Shown here piece after piece: positions 1 to 10,970 of a stretch of DNA of 21,382 nt. Position 1 is the first letter of the stretch; every line of letters starts with the position of its first letter. The notes beneath the pieces were generated by a model that saw only the letters and a program-made list of their open reading frames with translations, was not told where the DNA came from and ran no database searches. A program made the translations under genes and the position numbers. Origin of the DNA: Paraglomus occultum (lineage: Eukaryota > Glomeromycota > Glomeromycetes > Paraglomerales > Paraglomeraceae); NCBI GenBank assembly GCA_910592205.1, contig CAJVPJ010000587.1, forward strand, positions 1-21,382. Reading direction: 5' to 3'.

Positions 1-1737
1 TGAACATTGAAAGAGAAGAATGAAGTGATAAATTAGAAACTGATGTCCTCATCACTAAATTAAAGGAAGCAAACCAAACCTAAAAAAGCAACAAAATAGT
101 CAAATCGCTTAAATTGAGTTTAAAGAGACTAAAAATTGACTTTAATTGAAATTAAGCGAGTAATTTTAAAGATTAGTAAATTTAATAGGTAATTTTTTCT
201 TTATCTATAGATGTTTCTCAAAATTTTGTGTCATTTCATTTTAAAAACGTATGAACTTTCTTTAAATGCTTATAATTTTTTGGTTCCATGGTAGATTTAA
301 CGTAAATTAGTTTCATATTTATATTTTGTAGTAATAAATATTGGATTATATATAATATATAATATATTATTGTATAATAATAACCGCCAGTAAAACATTT
401 ATCTCAACAAGTTGATGTTTTGATACAGATTTAAAATAGTAATAGCCAGTGAATCGCACTTTTTTCTTCTTCCCGTCACACGACCCATTCAGACAAATTA
501 AAGCTAGCAAAAATTCAGACACTAGCCATTTGTAGCTTATATATATATTCAAATGTTTATTTTGCCTGGCTTTGTTGTAGCATGCCCCCATATAATAAAT
601 ATTGTTACAAATAACACTATTAAAATGCGTACATAACAAGCGAATTTATTTTGGAGAATTATCGGCTTCATCCTCAGCCTACTACTGAACGGCATGATTG
701 TAACGGTCGGCTTAATAATGCGAAAGCCTTAATGAAGTTACAAACGATAACGAAACTGTTGGCAGCAAACAGAATTTATTTGTCGTTGGGGGATGGTTAA
801 GACAATTACCCAACCGAATCGGGCAAAATTTCACTTGACAATTTGCATTACGGAGTTCATTCTTAAAATGAGTTTATGGAGAAGGACATATTCGAATTTC
901 TAAGTGTGTTCAAACGTTTAATTTACTGGTTATTGCATATTTTCTGTAATAATTAAGTTACATTTATATGTAGCATATGACAAGTTAAAAAAAATTGTGG
1001 TCCGAAAATAGATTCGAAAATTACTATTATTTCAATTAGCCAAAAATTACTTGAAGAAATGCAATCGCATCTTCAACAATTCAACGTGGATTGACGAAAA
1101 AATGTAAATGAAGGTAAAAAATTTTTATGACAATTATAATTATATTATTAATTAATTAATAAAGTACGTGTAATAACAAAACAATCAAAAATAGTAATAG
1201 TAAAAATTTAAGTTTGCACCAGAATGACTGTAGAATAAGTTGTACCCAATAATGGCTTTAGCTCCGAGTATTTATTCTAGCAAGACAGTAAAAATGAGCA
1301 ACTTTTACCCTGTTTTTTCTTTAATTATTTGGTTCCATAATGGGTTTGATGTAATTTTTTATAGAAATAGCCTTATTATTATGTTAATAACCTTGAGTAT
1401 AATGTTCAAAGTATGCCGGTCTATATGTAGCAATTTCACGTCAAATATAGCAAACATGGAATACGGATATTAATTTATCAGGAATAACACCCATTTTTAA
1501 ATAATTTTTACTTTCCAGCCGCGCTAGTCATTTCCATCACCGTTTTGTTGCATATTTGGACTTTAATATGGCTGACCTTTTTGCATTTGGCTTCAAGACA
1601 TGTAATTTTATAAAGGTCATAACGTTTGGCAAATTTACGATCCAAGACGTGGATACTTGAAAATCACGTTTGTGGCTTGACAAAAAATGTAATTGATCTG
1701 CAATCTAACAGCATAACCTCTTATTTATATATCAACC
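1..1737. other. AT-rich upstream region of PAN2
   Basis: This stretch is strongly AT-rich with short homopolymers and ATTA runs, and holds no convincing gene. Open frames near 367-639 (-) and 1240-1473 (+) have low-complexity, hydrophobic translations without splice or domain signals. The first 90 bases contain a charged open segment (about 27-89, + strand, with reading SDKLETDVLITKLKEANQT then stop) preceded by an acidic/basic piece in another frame. This may be the decayed end of a coiled-coil protein that starts outside the window. The last 150 bases before 1738 presumably contain the PAN2 promoter and 5' leader; no specific motif is claimed. Confidence 0.5.
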
Positions 1738-4700
1738 ATGGCTGAATGGGATGAGATTGGACGTATACATAACTCCAAAGCTATTCTCTCTCAATCGATA
1801 ACAGCTTTAGCATTTGATCCGTATCAGGAGTTATTATGGACAGGAGATGATAAGGTTAGTGCACCTGTATATTACTTTCTGAGCTTCGAAAATTTCACGT
1901 CAATTCATTCATTTTTTGAACATGCAACCCCAAAGGGTCGAGTAGCTAGTTTTCATGGTACTGGCATGCACCCGTATACAAGCTTTAGATCACACGAGTC
2001 GCAAGTGAGGCAAACGCTTGTATGCGATCGAGGAGTTATATCGTTGAGTTCTGGACGAGTGAAAATGAACAATCGAAGAGGATTGGGTGAATGGACTATC
2101 AGGTTGGGAATAAGTACGCGTATTGAGATTGACGCTTGACGGGTGTTATTTCGATGTCTATTGGATATGATTGTAACTCTTTGTTTTCAACCAGCAATGA
2201 AGATACGGCGGATTTACATTGTATGACTTATACAGTAATGCCAAATTCTGAGATTCTTGTAGCCGGAAGGCAGCCCCAGATGCTAGTAATTAATGTTGCC
2301 AGAGGGACAATTGTCAAAAAGGTATAATTGTGATGAGACTGTCAATTGGAATGATCTATACCGCGATGGGAACTGTCGTCATAATCAATGCGTTTATCAC
2401 ACTGACACTATGTTCATACTCAGGTAGACGCAGAAAGCGAAATAGTGGTAATGAGAAAGTCGAAACTCGTTTGTTGTGGTGCAACCACAGGGCAAGTAAC
2501 TTTGCGAGATCCAAAGACATTTAAAATCGAACATCGAGTGCAAGCTCATACTGGTACAATATCGGATATCGATACCGTTGGTAATTTACTGTTGACGTGT
2601 GGATTCTCAGCGAGGTAATTATATTATTGTGAATCACTTTTTAATCTGAATATCTGATAATGTTAATTGTGTATACGCGTGCATTTGCCAGAAACGGGAC
2701 ATTTATAATAGATCCACTCGTTAAAGTATATGACATCCGAACCATGAGGCCACTTGCACCTATTTCATTTCCGTCAGGACCTTGTTTTTTGAGGATGCAT
2801 CCCAAGTTGTCTACAACTGTGTTTATAGTATCGCATTCGGGACAATTTCACGTTCTTGATGTGGTAAATACGTCTGACATTCATTTCTATCAGGTACGCT
2901 GTAAGCTAATTATATGCAAAATATAATTTTGCGCATAATACATCTATTTGCGCGTTAGTGTTCTTCCTAATTTTTATGAAAGTCAGTTTATGGATGAGCT
3001 TTTGCTGTTTACAGGCAAACACAACGAGCTACATTAATGCTATTGACATATCATCAACTGGCGAGATGTTCGCCTTTGGTGATGCCGACAACTTTATACA
3101 TTTGTGGGGTGATAGTAAAGAGCCGAAGATGAACGAGTTTTCTAATCCCATTGAACTAATGTCACCGCATGTACTACCGCCTTCAGTGCGCATTGGGGAG
3201 AATGAGTAAGTCGTTTCCTGATTTGTAATACTATAATGTCAAAATAACACAATGCACTTATTTGTTTTATATACAGTTCATTAGCTCTGGTAGGAATGCC
3301 ATATTATAAAGAGCCATTGTTATCAGTTTGGCCTTCAAATAAGATATTCGAAGTCGGCATACCACCACCAAAGATAGACCAAGACATATTATCAAATATA
3401 AAGACGATAGATTTCGTGGGCTTTGCACCAAATAACACTAATAGACGCCGTAATGAAATAGTAAAATGGTCTAGAAAAGGTCACAAGCCTGGACAACCCA
3501 AATTTCGCTCTGAAAAAGAACGCGAGATGCATAGGGGAAGAGGTGCTGGTGCGCAAGAGCAAAATAGGCTTTTCGATGAAGAAGAGAGGAACATTACTGG
3601 AACCAAAATGCCAAAGTATTATCAGCAAGTGGAGATCCAGTATAGCCGATTTGGTGTTGATGATTTTGATTTCGAGTGAGTTATCCTTTTGTTGATACTC
3701 ATGTGCATGCTCGTGTTTATATTTTGCTTTAACGCAACCATCAGATGAGATCAATTCGACTATGCTGTTTACAGATATTACAACGAAACGCAGTACGGTG
3801 GATTGGAAACTCATATTGCAAACTCTTACTGCAATTCATTGTTACAAGTACTTTTCTTCACCCCTATACTTCGAGAGATTACCAAAGTTCATATAGGTTC
3901 AGTCTGTCCAAAGGAAAATTGTCTGTGCTGTGAATTGGGATTCTTGTTCCGTATGCTAGAGGATGCAAAAGGCAGCAATTGTCAAGCCACAAATTTCCTT
4001 AAAGCATTTAGCAAGATACCACAAGGTTGGCAATAAACCATTTCAATGAGTATATGAAATAAGTGCGTAATGAGAGTATTTATACATATAATGATTGTTT
4101 AATACATTCGTTATATGCAGCTTCTGCTCTGAGTCTCTTTGAACCTGAGGAACATGATGAAACCATCTCTTATGCTCAACTGATTCAAAATTTCAATCGA
4201 TTTATTCTCGAGCAACTTCATCAAGAGTGCAATACCGATAACAACCAGCGGCTGCTCAAGCATCTTCCGTTGGATGAAAAAAATTATTCTGTCATACAGC
4301 AAGTATTTGGAATGCAGATGGCGCTGGTTAGTCGATGTCAATGTCAAAGGGAGACTGAAAGAATGACCATACCGTTTGTTGTTGATTTACAGAAAAACAA
4401 AGTAAGAATTTATATTGTTTACGCTGAATCATCGCTTCAATCTAATATTTGTATCGTTATAATGAAATCGCGTTATAGAATGTTAAAGGAAATACAAAGG
4501 GAAAAGAACCGGCCGTAAGAAGATTCGAAGATGTTCTGAGTGGAAGTATATGTCGAGAGACCCAAACTAAGGCATGGTGCAATCAATGTCAACAATATCA
4601 ACCAAGTCTTGTGAAGAAGATACCAAAAAGTTTGCCTCCAGTACTTGTAATCAACTGCGGATTAGGTAACGCGGTACCAAGTGAGCTCTGGCGTTCTGTA

Positions 4701-6966
4701 GTGAACCAAAAATCATGGTTACCAACGAGGTATGTAAATTGAAGCCGTTAATTGATTTATTCGTTTTTGCTAATAACTTTATCCATACTTTTTAATAAGG
4801 ATTACTATGGATCTTGAGGGTGATGACTTGAAGATTGAAACAACACTTGAGGGTAGTGACCAGGAGACTAGCACGAATGGTAGCCCATGCCATGCAAAAT
4901 ATGAGTTAACGGTAAGAATAAAGATTTTAGTCACGTATGACGTTTTCGCAAATGTAGGTAATTTTGAACAACAGAAAACCTTCTTCCGACTTTACAGGCA
5001 ATAATTACGCAGATTGAACCAGAGAAAGAAACGCCTCATATAACTGCCTTTATACGAAGTAGGTTCCTGTCATTATTGATATTTATCTAGCAATTGAATT
5101 TTATTTAATATTAATGTTGTTGGTGATTTTTCTCTAGTACCTAAGAAAGAATTAGAACCAACGAGTAAAAGTGAATGGTATCTATTTAATGATTTCCTTG
5201 TCAAAAATGTTAATGAACAGGAAGTCTTCAATTTTCAAGGATTATGGAAGGTATACAGGTCCACTAAATACCTCAGCGTTTATTGACATCCGGAACGGAG
5301 TTCTAACATTTTCTATATAGGTTCCAGTGCTACTGTATTTTACTAGAATTGATATAGACGCTCTTGTCGATATATCAGCACTTCCAAATGAAGTAGATCA
5401 TTCAATACTTTTCGAAGATACTTCAATAGCCAAGTAAGAAATTTCGACCCGTACAAGGTCTATTGGGGACTGCCGTTTACGATTAACTTTTTTTTAAAAG
5501 GAAATCGATTGCCCCGATTCCAAAACCCTTCCAACTTTTGTCGCTAGAAGAAACGCCACAACCAGGAACTCTAGTAGCAATAGACGCTGAATTTGTTGCA
5601 TTGAGCCAGGTGTGGTGATTATTAATTATTGTGAAGGATATTAATATCGAACTTGGGAGTTTACTTGAATTCTTATGACAATATGCAGTCTATTAACAAG
5701 GTCGTGTGATCTCATGGCATATTTATAGGAAGAAACTGAGATTAGAAGTGATGGCACAAAGTCAGTTATTCGTCCTAGCAGACTTAGTTTAGCCCGTGTC
5801 AGTGTATTGCGTGGCGAGGGCGAGAAAGAAGGCATTCCATTTATTGATGACTATATTGCTACATCGGATCCTGTTGTAGACTACTTGACTGAATACTCGG
5901 GAATTAAAGGTATGCCATTATTTATTATAAATATTCTCAGTAATATAATTCCTATTACTACATAATCTGATTTGAATTGATAAAAGCTGGCGACTTGGAC
6001 CCTGCCACCTCCAGACATACTCTAGTGCCGCTCAAAGTGGCCTATAAGAAATTAAGATTATTGCTCGATCTGGGATGCGTTTTTGTCGGCCACGGACTCA
6101 AAAAAGACTTTAGAATAATAAGTACGTCCTTGTGAGGTTTAACACTTGAAACTTTTGATACGTTCGATGTATTAATGCAGAAAGTTTTTAGATATCTTGG
6201 TTCCACCAGAACAGGTTATTGATACAGTTGAAATTTTCCATATTAAAAATAGACAGAGGTAATATTTGATCAAAAGAAGTGCTTCAAACGGCTAGTATCC
6301 TAATACCACTATATGTTCCTTCGATCTTAACAGAAAGATTTCTCTTCGTTTCTTGGCCTGGTGTCTCCTTAATCAAGATATTCAGACAGAATCTCATGAC
6401 AGTGTGGAGGATGCTAGAACGGTAAAACTTTACAAATAGCTATTCGATTTAGAATCTTATAAACTCTCACTAAAATCGCAACTTTAAAGGCTCTGCTCTT
6501 GTACAAGAAGTACATACAATTCAAAGCCGAAGGCATTTTTGAAGAAATATTAGAGGAAATTTACAAAGAGGGAAAGAAACATAATTGGAAACCTACGCCT
6601 GGGATGTTTCCTAAACCGCCAAACGGACCCTCGTCAGCCACATTCTCACTTACTTCGGTGACAGCACACTCCTTGTCGACGGAAACCTATTTAAATAATG
6701 ATGCCCTATCGACGTCGATGACTAATAAATCGGAAGACGGCGACAGGACGGAACTGTCTGATGTAGTAGCTCCAGTGACCTCTCAAAGGACGACGACGTC
6801 ACCCTCCTGGAGATCGGAAACTGCTGGAGAGTCTAAAATAAGTATGCCGTCTGCATCAAAGTCTTCGCATCGTTCTGAACAGTTGATGTCGTTACCGGAC
6901 GAAGAACGGCCAAAATATGACTCTTCAGCTGGGACTTCACCGTTATTACTACCAACATTCGACTAG
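1738..6966 (+). CDS. PAN2: PAN2, catalytic subunit of the PAN2-PAN3 poly(A) nuclease, 20 exons
   Basis: PAN2 with PAN3 shortens mRNA poly(A) tails in the cytoplasm. Exons: 1738-1854, 1936-2102, 2195-2321, 2424-2614, 2692-2893, 3015-3205, 3277-3675, 3775-4025, 4121-4401, 4479-4729, 4800-4911, 4998-5058, 5138-5250, 5321-5433, 5501-5609, 5729-5909, 5987-6121, 6192-6258, 6334-6421, 6490-6966. All introns are GT-AG, every phase matches, and the sum is 3633 nt (1210 aa), normal for the family. Order: WD40 propeller (about 1-330); linker (about 330-465); ubiquitin-hydrolase-like domain (about 465-855), where [10 protein letters not shown] has Ser at the usual catalytic Cys position, as expected for this pseudo-hydrolase, plus zinc-type CQC and WCNQC motifs; DEDDh exonuclease (about 880-1080) with D886 and E888 in IDAEFVAL, D996 in [11 protein letters not shown]1044 and D1049 in [10 protein letters not shown] Ser/Thr-rich tail (about 1088-1210) follows. 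The ATG is in an AACCATGG context. Assignment is secure; exact ends of a few introns rest on phase. Confidence 0.96.
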
Positions 6967-7219
6967 TTAAGAGATTGAGTAATGTCACAGGATAAATTTG
7001 TTGTTGTGTAGTTTTAGTAATCTATAAAGAGAAGAAACGGGAAATCGGAAGTATCTAAACGCAATCAAAGCAACTTCTTCACATAGTCGATACGGCATGC
7101 TAATGACATAGTATAGAAGATGATGGAGTTCGTGTAAGAAAGTTGTTTTCTTCTATTTATTAAACAGTAATATACACATTTAAGTGAAATTATCATATTT
7201 TGGTAGATATTGTTGAGTC
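6967..7219. other. Short convergent intergenic region between PAN2 and the RCF2-like gene
   Basis: Only about 250 bases separate the two stop codons, so both 3' UTRs and poly(A) sites must lie here or overlap. ATTAAA occurs at about 7159 on the + strand. No other gene is visible. Confidence 0.6.
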
Positions 7220-7926
7220 TTAATTGTCTTGGCTCTCTTTTTCAGTCACCAAGATCCATTCATCAGATTTATGGTTACTAAATTTACTCTTATGCGACGA
7301 TTCTGTTATTGACAAACTTGCTGAACCCAGAATAGCAGCAATAGTTATTGCTTGTGCGTACATACGCGCCTGCACTAATTTCTGGGAGAGGGTTAAGTAT
7401 CTACGAGAATGAAGAGATTGTGAGAGACGGGTTGAATCATATCAATTTCATTAGATGCTTACCTATTACGCCATATTAATCCCATTGAGCCAGCCATTCC
7501 AAGGGCCCATATTCCAAAAAAGACACCCCATTTATTGTCAATCATGAAATCTCTTACATTCTCAAGCTTACTCTGGTGAGAAACTTTTTCGAGGGTTTTG
7601 GGCGATCCATACAATGCTCTGTCGAATTCGAGGGATGCCTTTTCAGCTATCACCATACAAGTGCCGGATGCCACTGTATCATTGTAAATAGTAAGATCTG
7701 AGTAATTTGAATCGTATGAACGATTGTTAGTTGCGATTTATTCCGAACCTGACGAGACAAGAAATGCTTTGAGCGGAAGTCTGAGATTCCTATATGACGG
7801 AATGAATCGTGACCCTAAAAGAGAAAGACCCATGCCAGCTGCAAGACCTATTATACCACCTCGCAGTCCATGTTTGAGCACATAGCGATAATGCTCGTCT
7901 TTCTCTCTTTCAGTAAGTACTTTCAT
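7220..7926 (-). CDS. RCF2: RCF2-like respiratory supercomplex factor with HIG1 domain
   Basis: Exons on the - strand are 7926-7749, 7673-7463 and 7400-7220, joining in phase to 189 aa. The N terminus MKVLTEREKDEHYRYVLKHG and the central FDRALYGS segment resemble yeast Rcf2, a mitochondrial inner-membrane protein that binds cytochrome c oxidase and the III-IV supercomplex. Hydrophobic segments lie at about 22-40, 108-128 and 146-160. The C-terminal half contains a HIG1-type domain with the signature Q136-x3-Q140-x-R142-x3-Q146 inside QKLVQARMYAQA, a QRRXQ-like motif. The protein is shorter than yeast Rcf2 (224 aa) and has a hydrophilic tail rich in Ser, Lys and Glu. Exon 1 ends in TCAG before GTTCGG, a weak donor, and exon 3 follows CTCGTAG; both are forced by frame. 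The ATG at 7926 aligns with the family start. The family call is strong; one-to-one orthology with RCF2 is inferred. Confidence 0.88.
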
Positions 7927-8484
7927 GGCGGGGGTTAACTAAGGAAACCCTCAACATTTCGGGATTTTTTAAGAAAATTTTGACGTTCGGGTAATTAACT
8001 AAATTAAGTTGAGCGTACCCAGTATTTGTAACATCATTAGATCAGGTCATAAATTGGCGAATGAGCATTTAAGTTACAAATACAGTATTCTCGTTTAATT
8101 GAATAAAGGGTCAGATTTTAACACCAAACATTGAATATCGAAGAGAATGGCCGCTGAGAGGGAGGAAAGGATGACGTAAAAGCACGATTGGTATAGGCAT
8201 ATTGTCCGTATTAGTATTAATAAATCGGCATATATTTTTCGGTGCGTGTATACACCATACCACACCACATACACGCATACATGTTAAAAGTCAGCTTAAC
8301 TGTGTGAGTACATTTTACGATATTTATACGACTTTATTTCCAAGCTACGATATCCTGCTACAGGCTCGGTAAAGCTAGTTTTAACATGACAAAATCAGAG
8401 ATGAAATAAAGAAGTTGGCCAGCAGGAAGGCTTTACATGGTAGACGTCTAGTGTAAATAATGGTTGCAAGGAGGATGTAGGTGA
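7927..8484. other. Upstream region of the RCF2-like gene, no gene seen
   Basis: No coding signal was found. It holds the presumed promoter of the RCF2-like gene and an imperfect hairpin-forming inverted repeat at 8243-8277. Confidence 0.5.
8243..8277. repeat. 9-bp inverted repeat, loop 17
   Basis: TGCGTGTAT at 8243-8251 and its exact reverse complement ATACACGCA at 8269-8277 flank a CCA/CAC-rich loop. It lies about 320 bases upstream of the RCF2-like start codon. Function unknown. Confidence 0.6.
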
Positions 8485-9131
8485 CTATAGCTTATAAGGA
8501 ATGACAACATGGAATTGAGGGTTTGATCTGAGGATGGAAGAGGAGAATGTGAGAAAGCATAAGAAGTATAGTCTGCCCAAATTGTCCAAAGGGCACCACC
8601 TTTCGGAAACTATTAAAATATCATCTGGCATTGATGGCAATTTTTTCTTATTAAAAGCAACGAGTAAATGCTTACTGTTCATGTGAGCACTTCATTCCAA
8701 ATGCATATAATGCATCTTCAACAGTTTTTTTAGTTGACAAAGTCCATTTATCTCTTCTTTAATTTTTTGATATTTATCCGTAAATTGCTGATACGCAATC
8801 GGTCAATAACTGCATTTTCGTATACATTGGTATTGTCGTTCCCAATAATGACATCTAGAGTCCTATGCGATTTGTTCAATTCCATGAATATTCCCTACTC
8901 TTAGTCCGTCCACTTAAATAGCGCAGACTTCTCCCATTTACATCATCATTGTTAGCTTCCTCAACATTCACATCTTTACCGGGTCTGATCTGTGCACATC
9001 AGAAATATAAAAAAGGTGAGAAGACATTTTTGCGGGATTATTTGCAAAACATTCAATGCTAACCTTCTTTGTCTCCACAGGGGAAGTTGAATCTGGTTCG
9101 GCGACTGGGTCGTAGTAGTAGTAGTGACAGA
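8485..9131 (-). pseudogene. Frameshifted coding relic of an unidentified protein
   Basis: Reading the - strand from about 9131, pieces in different frames form one plausible protein. First comes an acidic segment ending DPVAEPDSTSPVETKK, followed by a possible intron (GTTAGC at about 9063 to CACAG at about 8989). Next is a segment beginning IRPGKDVNVEEANNDD that ends at a stop near 8880. The frame then slips into 8885-8748 (MELNKSHRTLDVIIGNDNTN onward), again into YQQFTDKYQKIKEEI (about 8800-8750), and again into DKWTLSTKKTVEDALYAFG, which stops at 8672. A fourth piece, with CPLDNLGRLYF, may continue to 8485. At least three frame changes are needed, so it is read as a pseudogene. The protein family is not recognised. 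A + strand open frame at 8534-8677 overlaps the left end and is judged less likely. Confidence 0.5.
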
Positions 9132-9203
9132 AGCAGTAATAGTACTAATAGTAGTACTAGTCGTAGTAGTAGCGGCGGGAGTAGTGGTAGTTGTAATAGT
9201 GGA
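9107..9203. repeat. Interrupted (GTA)n / (TAC)n microsatellite
   Basis: A run of GTA/AGT trinucleotides with AAT, ACT and GGT interruptions. It produces long Ser-, Val- or Thr-rich open frames on both strands (for example poly-Val on + and poly-Thr on -), which are artefacts of the repeat and not evidence of genes. It sits at the 5' side of the preceding relic and may have been a homopolymeric tract in that protein. Confidence 0.8.
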
Positions 9204-9221
9204 TGTCAATCGTGGGAGTAA

Positions 9222-9522
9222 GCAACGGATAGCTCTATCCCGCCAGGACTGGGCGGGATGGCGAGGATTCTCCACCAATCTAAAGTGCTATGGGAACGTT
9301 TACAACCCGAAGAGGATGCCTCCTTGTTGTATGGTAAGCGCAGTTGTTTTCCAAAGAATTTACCTGATTAATCAAACGTAAGAAGGGTTTATTTCTCGTA
9401 AGTGATTTGAACTCGGTGCTAATACAGTATGATAATTATAGAGATTCTTTTCAGAAATGAAATGCATTGATAAATTAAAAATTCCAATATTTTCTTTGGT
9501 CTTACCCGTAGTCACTCAGTGA
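9222..9522 (+). other. Possible exon pair of an unidentified + strand gene or relic
   Basis: After an in-frame TAA (9219-9221) the + strand reads SSIPPGLGGMARILHQSKVL and on to a good donor, G/GTAAGC, at 9333/9334. A matching acceptor (TTTTCAG) ends at 9454, and the following frame joins in phase and stops at 9520-9522, giving about 60 residues in total. The first part has balanced, protein-like composition. No start codon or domain is recognised, and the Ser-rich frame upstream of the TAA is explained by the microsatellite. It could be a decayed gene or a chance reading. Confidence 0.25.
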
Positions 9523-9689
9523 TCACTTCTTGCCAAAAAGGAGTACAGGTTAGCACGCTTCAGGTTCACCTTATTAAATAGAGTAGAAGTAGATAACAAT
9601 ATATATTAATATTAGAGTATACAATTAGTCATTTCAACACCTTAATAAACCGAACTGAAACACAACAGAACAGAACGCAATGGTAGGAA

Positions 9690-9823
9690 CCAGGAAGACT
9701 CATGATGCTCCAAGACAAGTAACACGTGCAAGGAGTTTTCCATACCATCACTAGGGCCAGGAAGACTCATGATACTCCACGACAAGTAGACACGTGTCAA
9801 GGAGTTCCCTTACTGCAATTAAA
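9690..9823. repeat. Imperfect tandem duplication, period 67 bp
   Basis: Two adjacent units (9690-9756 and 9757-9823) share CCAGGAAGACTCATGAT, CTCCA.GACAAGTA, ACACGTG and CAAGGAGTT with scattered substitutions and small indels. Each unit contains a CACGTG or near-CACGTG core. The array begins within 25 bases of the 3' end of the exon at 10005-9846. Confidence 0.85.
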
Positions 9824-9845
9824 ATTACTGGAATGAAATAATTAC

Positions 9846-10005
9846 CTTACTCTCAAAAGCTTCCCTTAACATCAAGTCTAATAGCTCTTTTCCTGCTTGT
9901 ACAAATTGCTTATTCCATGTACCATCGAGAGTATTCCACTGATCTTTGAAAGGTGGTGAATTGATGATAAGGGTACGATTTAGTTCCAAAAAATCAACAT
10001 ACAAT
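9846..10005 (-). pseudogene. Solitary exon related to the unidentified gene at 18909-17770
   Basis: The - strand has an acceptor TTTGTAG (ending at 10006), 53 open codons and a donor AAG/GTAATT at 9846/9845. The core NSPPFKDQWNTLDGTWNKQF matches KTPPFHDDWHAFDGTWTRRF in exon 2 of the gene at 18909-17770: both have PPF, an acidic residue, W, a DGTW box, an aromatic and an acidic end. Downstream the first possible acceptors (CCAG, TGCAG) both lead straight to TAA. Upstream, on the same strand, short open pieces (for example ending LRHLCKWAL at about 10109, and GFMIEFPDSPQLRQLLNPS at about 10071) occur in different frames. It is read as a decayed or partial paralogue. Confidence 0.5.
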
Positions 10006-10239
10006 CTACAAACATGTCCCATTGGTATTCATACCACAAGAAAAGATAGACATTACTCCGTTCTCACGACGGATTAAGCAATTGCCTAAGTTGCGGGGAA
10101 TCGGGAAATTCGATCATAAAGCCCATTTGCAGAGGTGGCGTAAATTGTTAATTTCGGTTTTAAAATCCTCAGCAATTACTATACAAAAACAGTAAAATAC
10201 CCGGGGTACTTTAGTCAAAGCAATACGGTAGTTCCCTGT

Positions 10240-10306
10240 ACATTGTGAGTTGAGTGAGTGGTGAGTGCGTGCTGCGAGTGAGTGCGTACTGTGTGCGCAT
10301 GCTGAG
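10240..10306. repeat. GTGAG/GTGCG low-complexity tract
   Basis: The + strand carries a run of GTGAGT, GTGAGTG and GTGCGT pentamer-like repeats ending at CGCATGC. It explains the His/Thr-rich open frame on the - strand here. Confidence 0.7.
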
Positions 10307-10415
10307 ACTTAATATATTTCTGAGACTTGCTTCTGGCGATACCAGAAGAAAATAAGCTTAGTTTATGTATTTCGATCTCTATCATAGTAATAAGTAATGA
10401 TAAAAATAAACTTAC

Positions 10416-10652
10416 CGATATTCTGCGCGTGCGCTTTGCACTTGATGCAGAATTTGGTATTCCCAAATTCTGCGCGAACGTCGATGTCCCCATCTCCTCT
10501 GCCACTAAAAAAAACGAATAAAATAATTAAACCAATATAACAACAATACGTTATAAGAAAAAGCCTTATTACCCTATTCTACTTACTGTAAAGCCTGCTT
10601 GGGCAAGCATGTACGCGATTAATACTCCTATCTGCGTGGTAGACATTGCCAT
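10416..10652 (-). CDS. Two spliced 5' exons of an unidentified gene (partial, frame unresolved)
   Basis: Strong splice signals on the - strand define two exons: 10652-10587 ending at ACA/GTAAGT, and 10504-10416 between TTTTTTTAG and TCG/GTAAGT. A CT-rich leader (GA-rich on +, about 10669-10800) lies upstream of the ATG at 10652. Two readings are open. From that ATG: MAMSTTQIGVLIAYMLAQAG, continuing into an Arg/Trp-rich exon 2. Alternatively, splicing itself makes an ATG (A/TG) that opens MAEEMGTSTFAQNLGIPNSA in exon 2. The second looks more like a natural protein. Further exons to the left were not resolved; the solitary exon at 10005-9846 could belong to this gene. No family recognised. Confidence 0.35.
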
Positions 10653-10661
10653 TTTTATCGT

Positions 10662-10800
10662 GAAAGCGAGAAAGAAGAGAAGAGGAGAGGAGAGCGAGAG
10701 AGATAGAGATAGAGAGTGATAGAGAGTGATGGATGTAAGGGAAACACTAACCAGGCAGGTCGTATGTGCAGGAAGTGAAGGAGAAGAACAGATAGAGAGA
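10662..10800. repeat. GA-rich (purine) tract
   Basis: GAGAA, GAGAG and GATAGAGA repeats dominate the + strand, giving a pyrimidine tract on the - strand just upstream of the ATG at 10652. Such CT-rich leaders are common in fungal promoters, so it may be part of the promoter or 5' UTR of that gene. Confidence 0.65.
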
Positions 10801-10970
10801 CGCGTGTTATATATCGTCAGTTGCGTAACAAGGAGCGTGAGAATCTGATATGTCGATATTGTCTATTGTAACACCATGACATCACGACGATTGTTTCCGG
10901 TAAATAATAAATTTTTACTGATTAGCGAGTCCGACAAACCACGTATTGGTATAATGTAATTAATAATATC

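Noticed and set aside
1240-1473. 77-codon + frame upstream of PAN2
   Set aside because: AT-driven hydrophobic composition (many Ile, Ser, Asn), no domain, no start or splice context.
3392-3814. 140-codon - frame inside PAN2
   Set aside because: Antisense to PAN2 exons 7-8 and intron 7; the sense frame is fully explained by conserved PAN2 sequence.
8534-8677. + strand frame beginning MEEENVRKHKKYSLPKLSKG, with a possible donor at 8664 in phase with the CACAG acceptor ending at 9080
   Set aside because: It overlaps, antisense, the left end of the - strand relic; after joining it meets stops in the TAG-rich microsatellite within 12 codons. Possible but less likely than the - strand reading.
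9081-9221. Ser-rich + frame and Val-rich or Thr-rich frames around 9081-9381
   Set aside because: They are translations of the interrupted GTA/TAC microsatellite; such frames arise on both strands from the repeat alone.
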